From: CAZTKP01 sp964614215
GTDB taxonomy: Bacteria; UBP6; UBA1177
Direction: 5' to 3'
DNA: 17,040 bases
Assembly: GCA_964614215.1 (NCBI GenBank)
Contig: CAZTKP010000048.1
Coordinates: 1-17,040, forward strand
Both the position numbers and the translations under genes were made by a program. The notes beneath the pieces were generated by a model. That model was not told the DNA's origin, ran no database searches, and worked only from the letters and a program-made list of their open reading frames with translations. Shown here piece after piece: positions 6,625-14,925 of the stretch (position 1 is the stretch's first letter; the number at the start of each line of letters is the position of its first letter).

Positions 6625-7394
6625 ATATCGTCCCTTTTAAAAGTATACTTCTTTCCACATCTGGGACACTCCGCGGTGACAGTATCATCTTTCTGGAAGA
6701 GAAAATCCTTATCATCTTCTTTCAGCCCTGAGAAAAGTCGGGATATCTTTTCACTGCTGCATCCACAGAAAAATCTAAAATTAAAGTCCTCAAGAGTTTC
6801 AAGTCTTTCCGCTATTTTACCCGGATCATCCTTAAGCTTTTGTGACACATCATTGAAAATGTCTTTTGAGCATGACGGAAAAGGTTTGAGAATGTAGAGA
6901 AAATCATCCCTGAACATCGTAAAAACATTAACTTTCTCTTCTATGCCGAAATATCTTTCCATAAGTTTTTCAATAACGTTGTCTGTTTTATGGTCAGTAT
7001 CAATATCAACAAGGCTCACTCTGTTTATATTCTGTTTCCCGCTCAGCATCTGAAGAGCAACTCTTGGAGTTTTTTCATGCTTGTCAGGTTCCCATTTATG
7101 TGTCCTGCATACATATGTTCCTTCTTCTTTATTCAGAGAGGAAAATATCTTTTTCTTTTCGAAAGGAAGAGAGAACGTCCAGCCGAAGACTCCGTCCTTA
7201 GGCATAAAAGGTGCCATACCGCAAGTATAGGACAGGACTTTTTTAACATTATCAAAATCTTTCTGTTCTACTTTTTCGATTGTACTGTTGACGTAATGAT
7301 CAAGATATTCACTCATGATATCTATCACAGATGCTCTGGAAATTATGTACCCGTATTTTCTGCAGATAAAAGATCTTACTTTGGGATCGTTCAT
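6621..7394 (-). CDS. hslO: Hsp33-like redox-regulated chaperone
   Basis: The 257-aa protein is recognised from its C-terminal zinc switch: C210 and C212 in FCGCS, C243 and C246 in CPRCGKKYTF. The CxC to CxxC spacing of 31 residues equals that of E. coli Hsp33 (C234 to C265), and the EKISRLFSGL helix in between is typical. Hsp33 holds zinc when reduced and becomes an active holdase when the cysteines oxidise. The N-terminal domain (1-200) is hard to align with typical Hsp33, has extra cysteines (C11, C58, C96, C175) and is shorter than usual, so partner specificity may differ. No clear Shine-Dalgarno precedes the ATG, which lies four bases after the kinase stop; coupling is likely. Confidence 0.75.
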   Translation of the reverse strand: MNDPKVRSFICRKYGYIISRASVIDIMSEYLDHYVNSTIEKVEQKDFDNVKKVLSYTCGMAPFMPKDGVFGWTFSLPFEKKKIFSSLNKEEGTYVCRTHKWEPDKHEKTPRVALQMLSGKQNINRVSLVDIDTDHKTDNVIEKLMERYFGIEEKVNVFTMFRDDFLYILKPFPSCSKDIFNDVSQKLKDDPGKIAERLETLEDFNFRFFCGCSSEKISRLFSGLKEDDKDFLFQKDDTVTAECPRCGKKYTFKRDDI

Positions 7395-7398
7395 GGGA

Positions 7399-8784
7399 TC
7401 AGCGTTTTTTAAGTTTCATATTAACTTCACGATTCTCTTCAGAAGGAAGAAAACCCATGCCGCCGATCATATCATCCTTTTTGAACTCAATAATATACTT
7501 CCTTCCGTTTTCCAGCATGAGCTCTGCCGGTGTAATTTTTCCTGTATCTTCGCCATTAATATATATGGTGGCACCGGATGGCGACGAAAAGACCGAGACT
7601 TTTTCCAGCTTAACCTTATCTGTCATAGCAAAAAAGACTATCATTCCAATGATAAATGCTGCCGCAACAGCACCGATAATCGACATTTTCATCACAGAAG
7701 GCAGCGGTCCCTGTCTTTTCTTCTCAAGCTCTTCCTGCTCTTCCTTTACTCTTATCTTTTCCTTCAGATCGATCTCTTCAAGTTCTCCCAGATCGTTGAA
7801 AAGCTCGTCCATAAGATATTCCGCCTGTGCGTTCTCGATAACTTTTGTCATCTTGATAAAATGTGACGGAAAAAGCTTCTTGAGAAGAGTCTGGATGGTC
7901 TCACCGTTAGGATCAAATTCAAGCCCGTTATATATCTTCAGAAGATCTTCCCTGACATCCATTGCTGTTGCATATCTATTATCGGGATGTTTCTCCAGAC
8001 ATTTCATAATTATTTCGGCAAGTGCAGGATCAATATCGGGAACAATATTATTTATGGGTTCGATCGGTTCATTGAGAATAGCGTTCAGTATGGCCGCATC
8101 GTTCTCAAGATGCTTGAAAAGCGGCCTGTTGGTCAGCATTTCATAAAGTATTACGCCTACAGAAAAAACATCGCTTCTTCTATCCGTTTTCTTTTCCCTG
8201 CATTGTTCGGGAGAAAGATAACCGTACGTTCCCTGAATACTGGTAAGGCTGCCTTTCGCTTTTTTTGAATAGTTAGCATTTGCGATCCCGAAATCAACAA
8301 CTTTAACCTTTCCGTCATAGCCGACAAGAATGTTGTTGGGATTCATATCAAGATGAACAATATTAAGATAGACCCCGTTCTTATCCTTAGCGTTGTGGGC
8401 ATGATCCAGTCCGCTCAGAACACCGAGTATTATCTCAATGACCTGATTTACAGGAAGTGCCATTCCCTTCTGCTGAAGTTTGTTGAGTATAGATCCGAGA
8501 TTCTGACCGAAAACATATTCCATCGCAATAAAGTACTGCTCCTCATATTTCCCGAAATCATAGATCTTCACAATGTTTTCATGGCTGATGTTGCAGATTA
8601 TCCGGGCCTCGGCCAGGAACATCTTCACAAGAGCGGTGTTTTTTGTGAACTGCTTAAGTACCTTCTTTATAGCGATCGGCATTGAATTAACCGGCGAATT
8701 TATGTGTTTGGCCAGAAATATCTCGGCCATACCGCCGGTTGCGATCTTTGAAAGCAGTTGATAGTTGTCAAACTTTTCCAGCAA
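7399..8784 (-). CDS. Membrane Ser/Thr protein kinase with C-terminal PEGA domain
   Basis: The 461-aa protein has an N-terminal Hanks-type kinase domain (about 8-285): glycine loop IATGGMAEIFLA at 14-25, ATP lysine K40, helix-C E59, catalytic D146 in HLDMNPNNIL, DFG at 164-166 and SPE at 191-193. The usual HRD is HLD, so it is a non-RD kinase, which often means activation-loop phosphorylation matters less. A Glu/Lys-rich juxtamembrane stretch (about 333-358) is followed by one membrane helix at 367-387 and a PEGA-type domain at 392-460 (SSPSGATIYINGEDTG) that would face the periplasm and may sense cell-wall or carbohydrate ligands. The start is TTG, backed by GAGGAG eight bases upstream. It is the likely writer for the FHA protein of the same operon. 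Confidence 0.9.
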   Translation of the reverse strand: MLEKFDNYQLLSKIATGGMAEIFLAKHINSPVNSMPIAIKKVLKQFTKNTALVKMFLAEARIICNISHENIVKIYDFGKYEEQYFIAMEYVFGQNLGSILNKLQQKGMALPVNQVIEIILGVLSGLDHAHNAKDKNGVYLNIVHLDMNPNNILVGYDGKVKVVDFGIANANYSKKAKGSLTSIQGTYGYLSPEQCREKKTDRRSDVFSVGVILYEMLTNRPLFKHLENDAAILNAILNEPIEPINNIVPDIDPALAEIIMKCLEKHPDNRYATAMDVREDLLKIYNGLEFDPNGETIQTLLKKLFPSHFIKMTKVIENAQAEYLMDELFNDLGELEEIDLKEKIRVKEEQEELEKKRQGPLPSVMKMSIIGAVAAAFIIGMIVFFAMTDKVKLEKVSVFSSPSGATIYINGEDTGKITPAELMLENGRKYIIEFKKDDMIGGMGFLPSEENREVNMKLKKR

Positions 8785-8789
8785 TTTAT

Positions 8790-9506
8790 CTACTCCTCTG
8801 TACTTTCTTCAACAGGATTCAGTGTCTTCATGAGGCCGATATAATCTTTTATGACCTTTTCGCTATACTCTTTTTTTATCTTTATTGCCTTGCAGTAGTT
8901 TCTCAGAAAACCTTTTACGTATATTTCTGCAGGAAGACTCCTGTATTCATCTGATTCTATAGCGTTAACAACAAAGCTCGAAATCTTTGTGCTTGAAATA
9001 ATCGATTTCAGTGATATCCCTGCCTCTTCCCTTATCTGTCTTAACTTCGCACCATCAATAATATCATCGGCATACTTTTCAAAAACAACATTTATATCAA
9101 CAAAATCAAGATCTTCCGCCGGCTTCTTCTTTTCAGCGTCCCTTCCGTAGACATCTTTCTTGATAAGTTTCGCCGGTCCTTTTTTGCTTCTGTTGTATCT
9201 TCTTACAACATCACTAAGAATAAAAGTTTCGGGAAACGATCCTTCAAGCGAACCGAGATGTTCATCTATTTCCATGTCGTATTCCCTTCTCAGCTCAGGA
9301 TCACTCAAGGTCTTATACACGTGGTCCATAAGTGTGTTGAAAATAAACAGACCCTCATCGTCAAAAACTTCTCTAAGCATAGTGTTTTCAGAGACATAGA
9401 TCCTTTTCAGTTTTTCATACTGATTGTTTATGTCCATGGTGGTACACCCTCTGTCCAGTCCCATGAGCTCGTAATATGTGAAGGGTCTAAGTTTTTCCTT
9501 TCTCAT
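8790..9506 (-). CDS. Degenerate J-domain fused to a RodZ-type helix-turn-helix domain
   Basis: The 238-aa protein has two recognisable parts. Residues 9-80 look like a DnaJ J-domain (FTYYELMGL at the start, TLSDPELRREYD at the end), but the HPD tripeptide that stimulates DnaK is absent; the region reads KLKRIYVSEN. Residues 152-208 match the HTH_25 domain of RodZ-like proteins (GAKLRQIREEAGISLKSI, then LPAEIYVKGFLRNYCKAI). RodZ normally has a membrane helix after this domain; none is seen here, so the protein is soluble. A charged linker joins the two. It overlaps the ParA-like gene by four bases and precedes the kinase by five. It is probably an adaptor, not a DnaK co-chaperone; a DNA-binding role is also possible. 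Confidence 0.75.
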   Translation of the reverse strand: MRKEKLRPFTYYELMGLDRGCTTMDINNQYEKLKRIYVSENTMLREVFDDEGLFIFNTLMDHVYKTLSDPELRREYDMEIDEHLGSLEGSFPETFILSDVVRRYNRSKKGPAKLIKKDVYGRDAEKKKPAEDLDFVDINVVFEKYADDIIDGAKLRQIREEAGISLKSIISSTKISSFVVNAIESDEYRSLPAEIYVKGFLRNYCKAIKIKKEYSEKVIKDYIGLMKTLNPVEESTEE

Positions 9507-10399
9507 ATTCCCCCTTTCTTCTGAAAAAGCTGCTGTGAAAGGTTACTTGCAATTGCATCAAGAGCCTCGACGAACTCCCCGTTTTTCTCATAGGTGACAA
9601 CCGGTCTCATATTAACTATCGAGGACGTTATTACATCGGAGTAAGCAAGTTCTCCTATGAAATCCACTTCTATTCCGTAGCTGTTTCTTACTATCAGCTG
9701 ATACATTGAGGCGACTTCCCTGTCTGAAGAGCTTCTGACTCCGTTATAAACTATTCCCATATTTATGTCTGAAATAATATCAGATATCTGTGTCGAATAC
9801 TTCGGAGTTATTTTTGAAAGCATCAGTAGAAGATTTCTGGGCGTGAAAAGTATCTCCTTGCGTGTTCTCTTAAGGTTCTGAACAGTGAACCCTAGGTCAT
9901 ACTTCAACTCAAGATTCCTCAGCCTGTGGTTAAAAAGTTCCTTAAGAAAATAGTTGCTCTTCTCTATCGAAACTGGATCCGGCCCGAGAAACATTATCGA
10001 GTAGTCAACAAGTCCAATGACATCGAAAAGATCTTCGTCAACTTTTGAACCCATATCGATAAAAACAAAGTCGAACTGCCCCTGTTTAAGTTCCGTTTCC
10101 CATCTGACAAGATGGTCTGCAACCCTGTTAGTTCCTTTAAGGTCTTTTAAGTTACTGAAAAAACTAAGATTCTGATAATCACTGCTGATAAGCGGAAGTA
10201 CTGAGAAATGCTCGGAAACTTCATCCGAAACAGCGTAGGAAGGAAGATTAAGATACGCATGCAGAGTTCCTCCGTTGGGAGCTGCATCCATTAAAAGGAC
10301 TTTTTTACCTTTCTGGGCAAGATAAATAGCAAGATTGGCTGTAATGACAGATGTTCCACCACCGCCTTTGGGAGAATGTGTAACAACCGTTTTAACCAT
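9503..10399 (-). CDS. ParA/MinD-family protein with altered P-loop
   Basis: The 298-aa protein has the ParA/MinD fold: deviant Walker A at 11-17, the LLMDAAPNGG strand-turn at 35-44 with D38, and Walker B FVFIDMG at 111-117 with D115. These ATPases position proteins or DNA in cells by dimerising on ATP. The Walker A reads KGGGGTS where the family has KGGxGKT/S: signature lysine K11 is kept, but the P-loop lysine is T16. I confirmed this against the nucleotides. The protein may bind nucleotide weakly or act as a non-hydrolysing scaffold. No amphipathic MinD-type C-terminal helix is obvious. AAGGA lies just before the ATG; it overlaps the lipoprotein gene by eight bases. Confidence 0.85.
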   Translation of the reverse strand: MVKTVVTHSPKGGGGTSVITANLAIYLAQKGKKVLLMDAAPNGGTLHAYLNLPSYAVSDEVSEHFSVLPLISSDYQNLSFFSNLKDLKGTNRVADHLVRWETELKQGQFDFVFIDMGSKVDEDLFDVIGLVDYSIMFLGPDPVSIEKSNYFLKELFNHRLRNLELKYDLGFTVQNLKRTRKEILFTPRNLLLMLSKITPKYSTQISDIISDINMGIVYNGVRSSSDREVASMYQLIVRNSYGIEVDFIGELAYSDVITSSIVNMRPVVTYEKNGEFVEALDAIASNLSQQLFQKKGGI

Positions 10400-13300
10400 C
10401 TGTTCCTTCCGTTATTTTACTTTCAAACATCATAACATTTATAACGTATTTTTCCAGTTCTGCAAATTCTTCACTGTTAATTGTCCACTTTTTTACAACA
10501 AAATCCACTTTTAGAACCCCATCTTCTCCACTTTCTGCCAAATAGCGGAAAAATTTATTGTCCTCGACAAAGCTGACCTTACCTTCCACTTTGAAAGTGA
10601 ATGATATTTTCTCTGAAAGATACGGCAGAACAAACGGGTAGTTTCTTTTCCCCCCTTTGACATCTTTCCCGTAAATATTTGATACTATTAATGGAAACTT
10701 CCCTTTATAAGAAAACTCCAGGATCATGGGATCAGTATGTGCACCTTCTTTTACAGTAACATCGGAAACTTCCTCTGATGCACCGTCCCCTGTCGGAAAG
10801 AAACGGCTTAAAACCTCTTCCGGAGACTTTCCTGAGGCCAGATTGAACCTTATCATAGAAGCCGATGTCCCTGAAAAGATGGCAGAAGATCTGCCACCGG
10901 ACCTGAAAATAAGATCGGCAGTTCCTTTGGAATTCTCCTTAACTTCCTTAAATTCATAAGAAAGATCATTATCCTCAATTATCATTGCTTCAACCCCGAC
11001 AAGGGCCCTGTTAAGACCGAAAGTTGAATCATACCCGGATGTCGGATCTACAAAAAAACCTCCCTCGGGGACCCCCTTCTGCGCCGGAATATACACCATA
11101 GCATGATCGAACTGCATTGAAGGGACCTGTTTGATGAAAGGCCCGGCATACTTTGACTTTATAAGGGCATAACTCGACCTTATGCCTGCTAAATTAAGCA
11201 TCGTTTTAAGAAGAAGAGCCTTGTCCTTACAGTCTCCCGACATTCTGTCAAGAGTTACGTCCACACTTTCGGGACGAACACTAAGCTCCCCGGGATCTAT
11301 GCTTCTATAACGCACATCGTTTGCAACAAAGTTCCTTAACTTCTTTATTACTGTCAACGGTGCGTCTGAACTTTTAATAACAGAGAAGGTCTTTTTCTCA
11401 ACATTTTCAGTAGCTTTAGCCCCTTCCCTGATAAAATTCACCTGCCATTTTGCGAAATCATCCCAGCCGTTTATTACCGAAAACTGAAGATTGGGAATTA
11501 TAAGAAAACGGTCCGGCATATTGTTCTCTTCCGGAGACAGATAGGTGTTCTTTTTACTGAACAGATAGACCTTCCCTCCATCGTCACTCTTTATTTCAGG
11601 ATCATTAACTCCTTTAGAGATGTAGTAATTGAACTTCATCCCTTCAGGAATATAGATGGAAACTTCAGAATTCAGATAAAGAGTCCCGATATCACCGAAA
11701 AGCCAGAGATCACTGAATCCTTTAAGCCAGTAATCATTCTGCGCAACTGTCTGGAAACTGTAGTCTATTATATCTCCCTGAGTTAGCGTTTTAAGGTCGA
11801 GAACACCTTCTTCTGCCTTGTTAACCCTGATAACTTTACCATCACGGATTATTGAAGCATTGAGAAGTTCACCCGGATATTCTGTTTTTATAAATTCCTT
11901 TACTCCGCTTAAGGTATTCACCTTTATGACCATCCTGAAACGGGATACAATAAGGTTATGATTGACAATTCTGTAGCTTCCTTCATCAAAGATCACTGTG
12001 TAGGGTACATCAGTCTCCGTTTTGAGGTCCTTTACCATTTTAAGGACTTCCTCATCGCTTCTGCTGTGCCTATCAAAAAAATCGCTGTAATCCGTATTTC
12101 TGAACAAGTCAGCTTTTTTTGAAGCCTTACTGCTCTCCGGATACAGAAGAAATGCTTTAAGGTAATACTGCTCAGCCTTCTTTTTCTTTCCTGTTACAAA
12201 GAATATGTCCCCTTTGCCTATCAACGCAGAAAGATCGTTCCCGGACAACTTAAGTATCCGGTCATAAATATCGGAAGCTTTCTCATACTTTCCGCTTTTG
12301 AAAAAATTATCAGCCAACCTGGAAAGAAGTTTAATCCCGTCAGGATTCCTCTCTATTTTCCTTCTCAGCACCTTCTCCACTATGTTTCTCTTTTCAAGAC
12401 GGCCGGCGATTTTCTCAATACTGGTCAGAAGAGGAATATGGTACGGCAGCTCCTTAAGAAGTGCCAGTCTCACCTCCAGAGCCTCATTAAAATATCCGAG
12501 GTCCTCATAAGCTCCTGCGAGATAGTAGTACGAAGCGGGATAGTCCCTGTATTTTTTAAAAATATCTCTAGACATCACCAAACCGGCCAGATAATGTTTC
12601 TCAAGACTGTATCTGTCCAGTTCAAAAAGCCCGGAATGGACATTATCTATCTCTTTCCCGTACTGTTTCTCAAAAAGGTCCAGCTCTTTTTTACGTCCTA
12701 GATAGAACAGCCACTCCTTGATTTTGAGTCTTGGCCTGATAAGATCATGTTTCTCTGCAATTTTTTTCAGATAACTTAAACCACGTTCTACGGAACGCTC
12801 TTCAAGTGCCCTTTCAGCAAGTCTATAGATAAAAGGAGGCGAAAAACTGCCCATAACGGAGCTGTATAACCCAAAGTAATCATCTGCGGAGACCTTTTCT
12901 GTATTTATCAGACCGATATACTTAAAAAAAGCTGTTTTTTCTCCAGCTTCTGTCTCAATGAATGAACAGGAACCTGTCTCTTCACCTTCTTTTCTGACTG
13001 AGACATCTGAGTTATAAAACGGAATAAAAACAGAAACTTCGCCATCACTCTCTTCATCCGGATCAAGCTCTATATCAACTCTGTGGTTACCCTCCGAAAG
13101 AAGAAAGAGGCTTTTGTTCTCTGTGAGGAAACCATCAACATATATCCTGTTTCCCATCTTTGTTTCGACTAGAACTGTGAGGTCTGTTTCTGACGGAAGA
13201 AAGAAGTATCCTGAAAGGTAGAACGTTCCATCCGTTTCAGTAAAGTAATCTTTTATGTCGATCGTGCCGTTTTTCTGAGGGATAATCTCTTTAGTCTGAC

Positions 13301-13871
13301 CGGTACCGGAATTCTCAGGAAGAAATTTACGTCCTGTTTTTTTGTGATCGGTTTTTTGGAGTTTCAACCCTCCCGGCACAAGTATTTGGGAACCGATATC
13401 ATTAAAAACGCTTTTGTTGTCCGCAGAAAGAGCCCAGTTAAGTCTTTCGCGGTCTATCAGAAGACGTACCAGTTTATCAGAGATATGCGCCGTATCTTTT
13501 TTAACAAGATCTTTTATGGACCTAAAGCTCCGGTCTATTTTATACAGGTAGGAAAGTGCAGCCATGGAAACTGCTCTGTCAGGGCCGGCAACAGCATTCA
13601 TGAAAAGATCTGTTGATTCTTTATCGTTATATTTAAGGAAACTGTTCTCTCCGAGTATGAAGTTAGCGATCTGCACATCTTTTTCACTGCTTTCTTTAGT
13701 CCGGATAACTTCTCCGGCACATTTAAGACATGTAACCCAGTCAGTAAAATAAAACTCTGTGATATCGTGCTTCTTACACCTGCTGTCAACAGCGGTATCT
13801 CTCTGCTGAACATGTCCACACGAGAAAAGAAAAAGTATGGCTATACTTACTGCAATAAACTTAATTTTCAT
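10392..13871 (-). CDS. Large lipoprotein with TPR repeats, DUF3857 and transglutaminase-like domain
   Basis: The 1159-aa protein begins with a signal peptide and lipobox ending LFSC, so C18 is lipidated and the protein is periplasmic or on a membrane face. A Cys cluster (C32, C48, C51) follows. Residues about 215-290 resemble a PA14-like strand domain (SGYFFLP, IYVDG, LSEGNHRVDIE). TPR-like helices fill about 430-590. A DUF3857 domain starts near 617 and a transglutaminase-like core carries C881 (SGDCKDK), H923 (FDHAMVY) and D942 (VDPTSG), a complete Cys-His-Asp triad. A DUF3858-like strand region closes the protein. Such proteins may cleave or cross-link peptides; the target is unknown. It overlaps mtnA by 11 bases, with AAAGGG ahead of its ATG. 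Confidence 0.85.
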   Translation of the reverse strand: MKIKFIAVSIAILFLFSCGHVQQRDTAVDSRCKKHDITEFYFTDWVTCLKCAGEVIRTKESSEKDVQIANFILGENSFLKYNDKESTDLFMNAVAGPDRAVSMAALSYLYKIDRSFRSIKDLVKKDTAHISDKLVRLLIDRERLNWALSADNKSVFNDIGSQILVPGGLKLQKTDHKKTGRKFLPENSGTGQTKEIIPQKNGTIDIKDYFTETDGTFYLSGYFFLPSETDLTVLVETKMGNRIYVDGFLTENKSLFLLSEGNHRVDIELDPDEESDGEVSVFIPFYNSDVSVRKEGEETGSCSFIETEAGEKTAFFKYIGLINTEKVSADDYFGLYSSVMGSFSPPFIYRLAERALEERSVERGLSYLKKIAEKHDLIRPRLKIKEWLFYLGRKKELDLFEKQYGKEIDNVHSGLFELDRYSLEKHYLAGLVMSRDIFKKYRDYPASYYYLAGAYEDLGYFNEALEVRLALLKELPYHIPLLTSIEKIAGRLEKRNIVEKVLRRKIERNPDGIKLLSRLADNFFKSGKYEKASDIYDRILKLSGNDLSALIGKGDIFFVTGKKKKAEQYYLKAFLLYPESSKASKKADLFRNTDYSDFFDRHSRSDEEVLKMVKDLKTETDVPYTVIFDEGSYRIVNHNLIVSRFRMVIKVNTLSGVKEFIKTEYPGELLNASIIRDGKVIRVNKAEEGVLDLKTLTQGDIIDYSFQTVAQNDYWLKGFSDLWLFGDIGTLYLNSEVSIYIPEGMKFNYYISKGVNDPEIKSDDGGKVYLFSKKNTYLSPEENNMPDRFLIIPNLQFSVINGWDDFAKWQVNFIREGAKATENVEKKTFSVIKSSDAPLTVIKKLRNFVANDVRYRSIDPGELSVRPESVDVTLDRMSGDCKDKALLLKTMLNLAGIRSSYALIKSKYAGPFIKQVPSMQFDHAMVYIPAQKGVPEGGFFVDPTSGYDSTFGLNRALVGVEAMIIEDNDLSYEFKEVKENSKGTADLIFRSGGRSSAIFSGTSASMIRFNLASGKSPEEVLSRFFPTGDGASEEVSDVTVKEGAHTDPMILEFSYKGKFPLIVSNIYGKDVKGGKRNYPFVLPYLSEKISFTFKVEGKVSFVEDNKFFRYLAESGEDGVLKVDFVVKKWTINSEEFAELEKYVINVMMFESKITEGTDG

Positions 13872-14925
13872 TAAAAAGCCCTTTTACTGATCTCAGACCA
13901 ATATTCCCGCTGAGAACACCTTTTTCGGTTACGAGAGCATTGATAAGCTTCGCTGGAACAACATCAAAACCGAGGTGAAGCCCCGATGATCTTTCCGGAG
14001 CTATCCTCCTGCCGTTAAAATTCAAAAGCTCACTGTCACTTCTTTCCTCAATAACTATCCTGTCTCCGGAATCGATTGTCATATCAAAAGTTTCAAGCGG
14101 CATAACACCTATAAAAGGCAGTTTGTGATAAAATGCGTTAACTGCCAGAGAATAAGTCCCTATCTTATTGGCCATATCTCCATTTGCAGCAACCCTGTCA
14201 GCACCTGTGATAACAACATCAACCCCGCCATTCTTCATCATCCAGGCCGCAGTGCTGTCTGTTATTACAGTATGATCAATATTCTCTGCAGCCATCTCAA
14301 AAGCAGTAAGCCTGGCTCCCTGAAGATAGGGCCGTGTTTCATCTACCAGCACATGTTCAAGCAGCCCTCTTTTATTTAAAGATCTAACAACACCTAGAGC
14401 CGTTCCGTAACCGCAGGTCGCAAGCGCTCCGGCATTACAGTGGGTAAGAACTCTTATTTTTTTCCCGGAAAAAAGTTTCTGGAGATAGTCCGCTCCGAGA
14501 TCACCCATCATTCTGTTTCTCTCAACATCTCTCAGGTGAACTTTCTCAGAGAATCTCTTAAACATTTCAAACATTTCCTGTCCAGAGTCTTCTCCCGGCG
14601 AATTGTAGAGATCCACTGTTTCATCGAGGACATTTTTAAGATTTACTGCAGTCGGTCTTGTTTCAAGCAGGGCCTTCACCACATTAGAAAAATCCACATT
14701 TTTAGAACCATTTTTAAATGCCAGAGCAATACCCGCAGAAGCTGCAGCTCCGATCAGAGGAGCTCCACGCAGGTTCATATCTTTTATCGTTTTAGCAACA
14801 TCCTGCCATGAAGAACAGGTGATATATTCAATTTCATGCGGAAGTTTTATCTGATCCAGAACCAGATAGCTATCTTCTTCCCAGTAGGCGGGAACAAGAA
14901 CATTTCCATTAACTTTACGCTGCAC
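13861..14925 (-). CDS. mtnA: Methylthioribose-1-phosphate isomerase
   Basis: The 354-aa protein converts methylthioribose-1-phosphate to methylthioribulose-1-phosphate in the methionine salvage pathway. It has the family segments LRGAPLIGAAASAGIA at 52-67, THCNAGALAT at 161-170 with catalytic C163, DETRPYLQGARLTA at 195-208, and ITGADRVAANGDMANKIGT at 239-257 with catalytic D243. Length is normal, and the Cys and Asp separate it from the related eIF2B regulatory subunits. The start is GTG, overlapping the FHA gene by 11 bases. No other methionine salvage gene is in the window; it sits between signalling genes with overlaps on both sides. Confidence 0.95.
   Translation of the reverse strand: MQRKVNGNVLVPAYWEEDSYLVLDQIKLPHEIEYITCSSWQDVAKTIKDMNLRGAPLIGAAASAGIALAFKNGSKNVDFSNVVKALLETRPTAVNLKNVLDETVDLYNSPGEDSGQEMFEMFKRFSEKVHLRDVERNRMMGDLGADYLQKLFSGKKIRVLTHCNAGALATCGYGTALGVVRSLNKRGLLEHVLVDETRPYLQGARLTAFEMAAENIDHTVITDSTAAWMMKNGGVDVVITGADRVAANGDMANKIGTYSLAVNAFYHKLPFIGVMPLETFDMTIDSGDRIVIEERSDSELLNFNGRRIAPERSSGLHLGFDVVPAKLINALVTEKGVLSGNIGLRSVKGLFNEN

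Noticed and set aside
7457..8146. Plus-strand 229-aa serine-rich ORF inside the kinase gene
   Set aside because: Its Ser/Ile/Phe-rich composition is what an antisense read of Glu/Lys-rich coding DNA gives; the kinase motifs lie on the other strand.
14440..14811. Plus-strand 123-aa ORF inside mtnA
   Set aside because: It is antisense to conserved mtnA motifs, has no ribosome binding site and no recognisable protein family.
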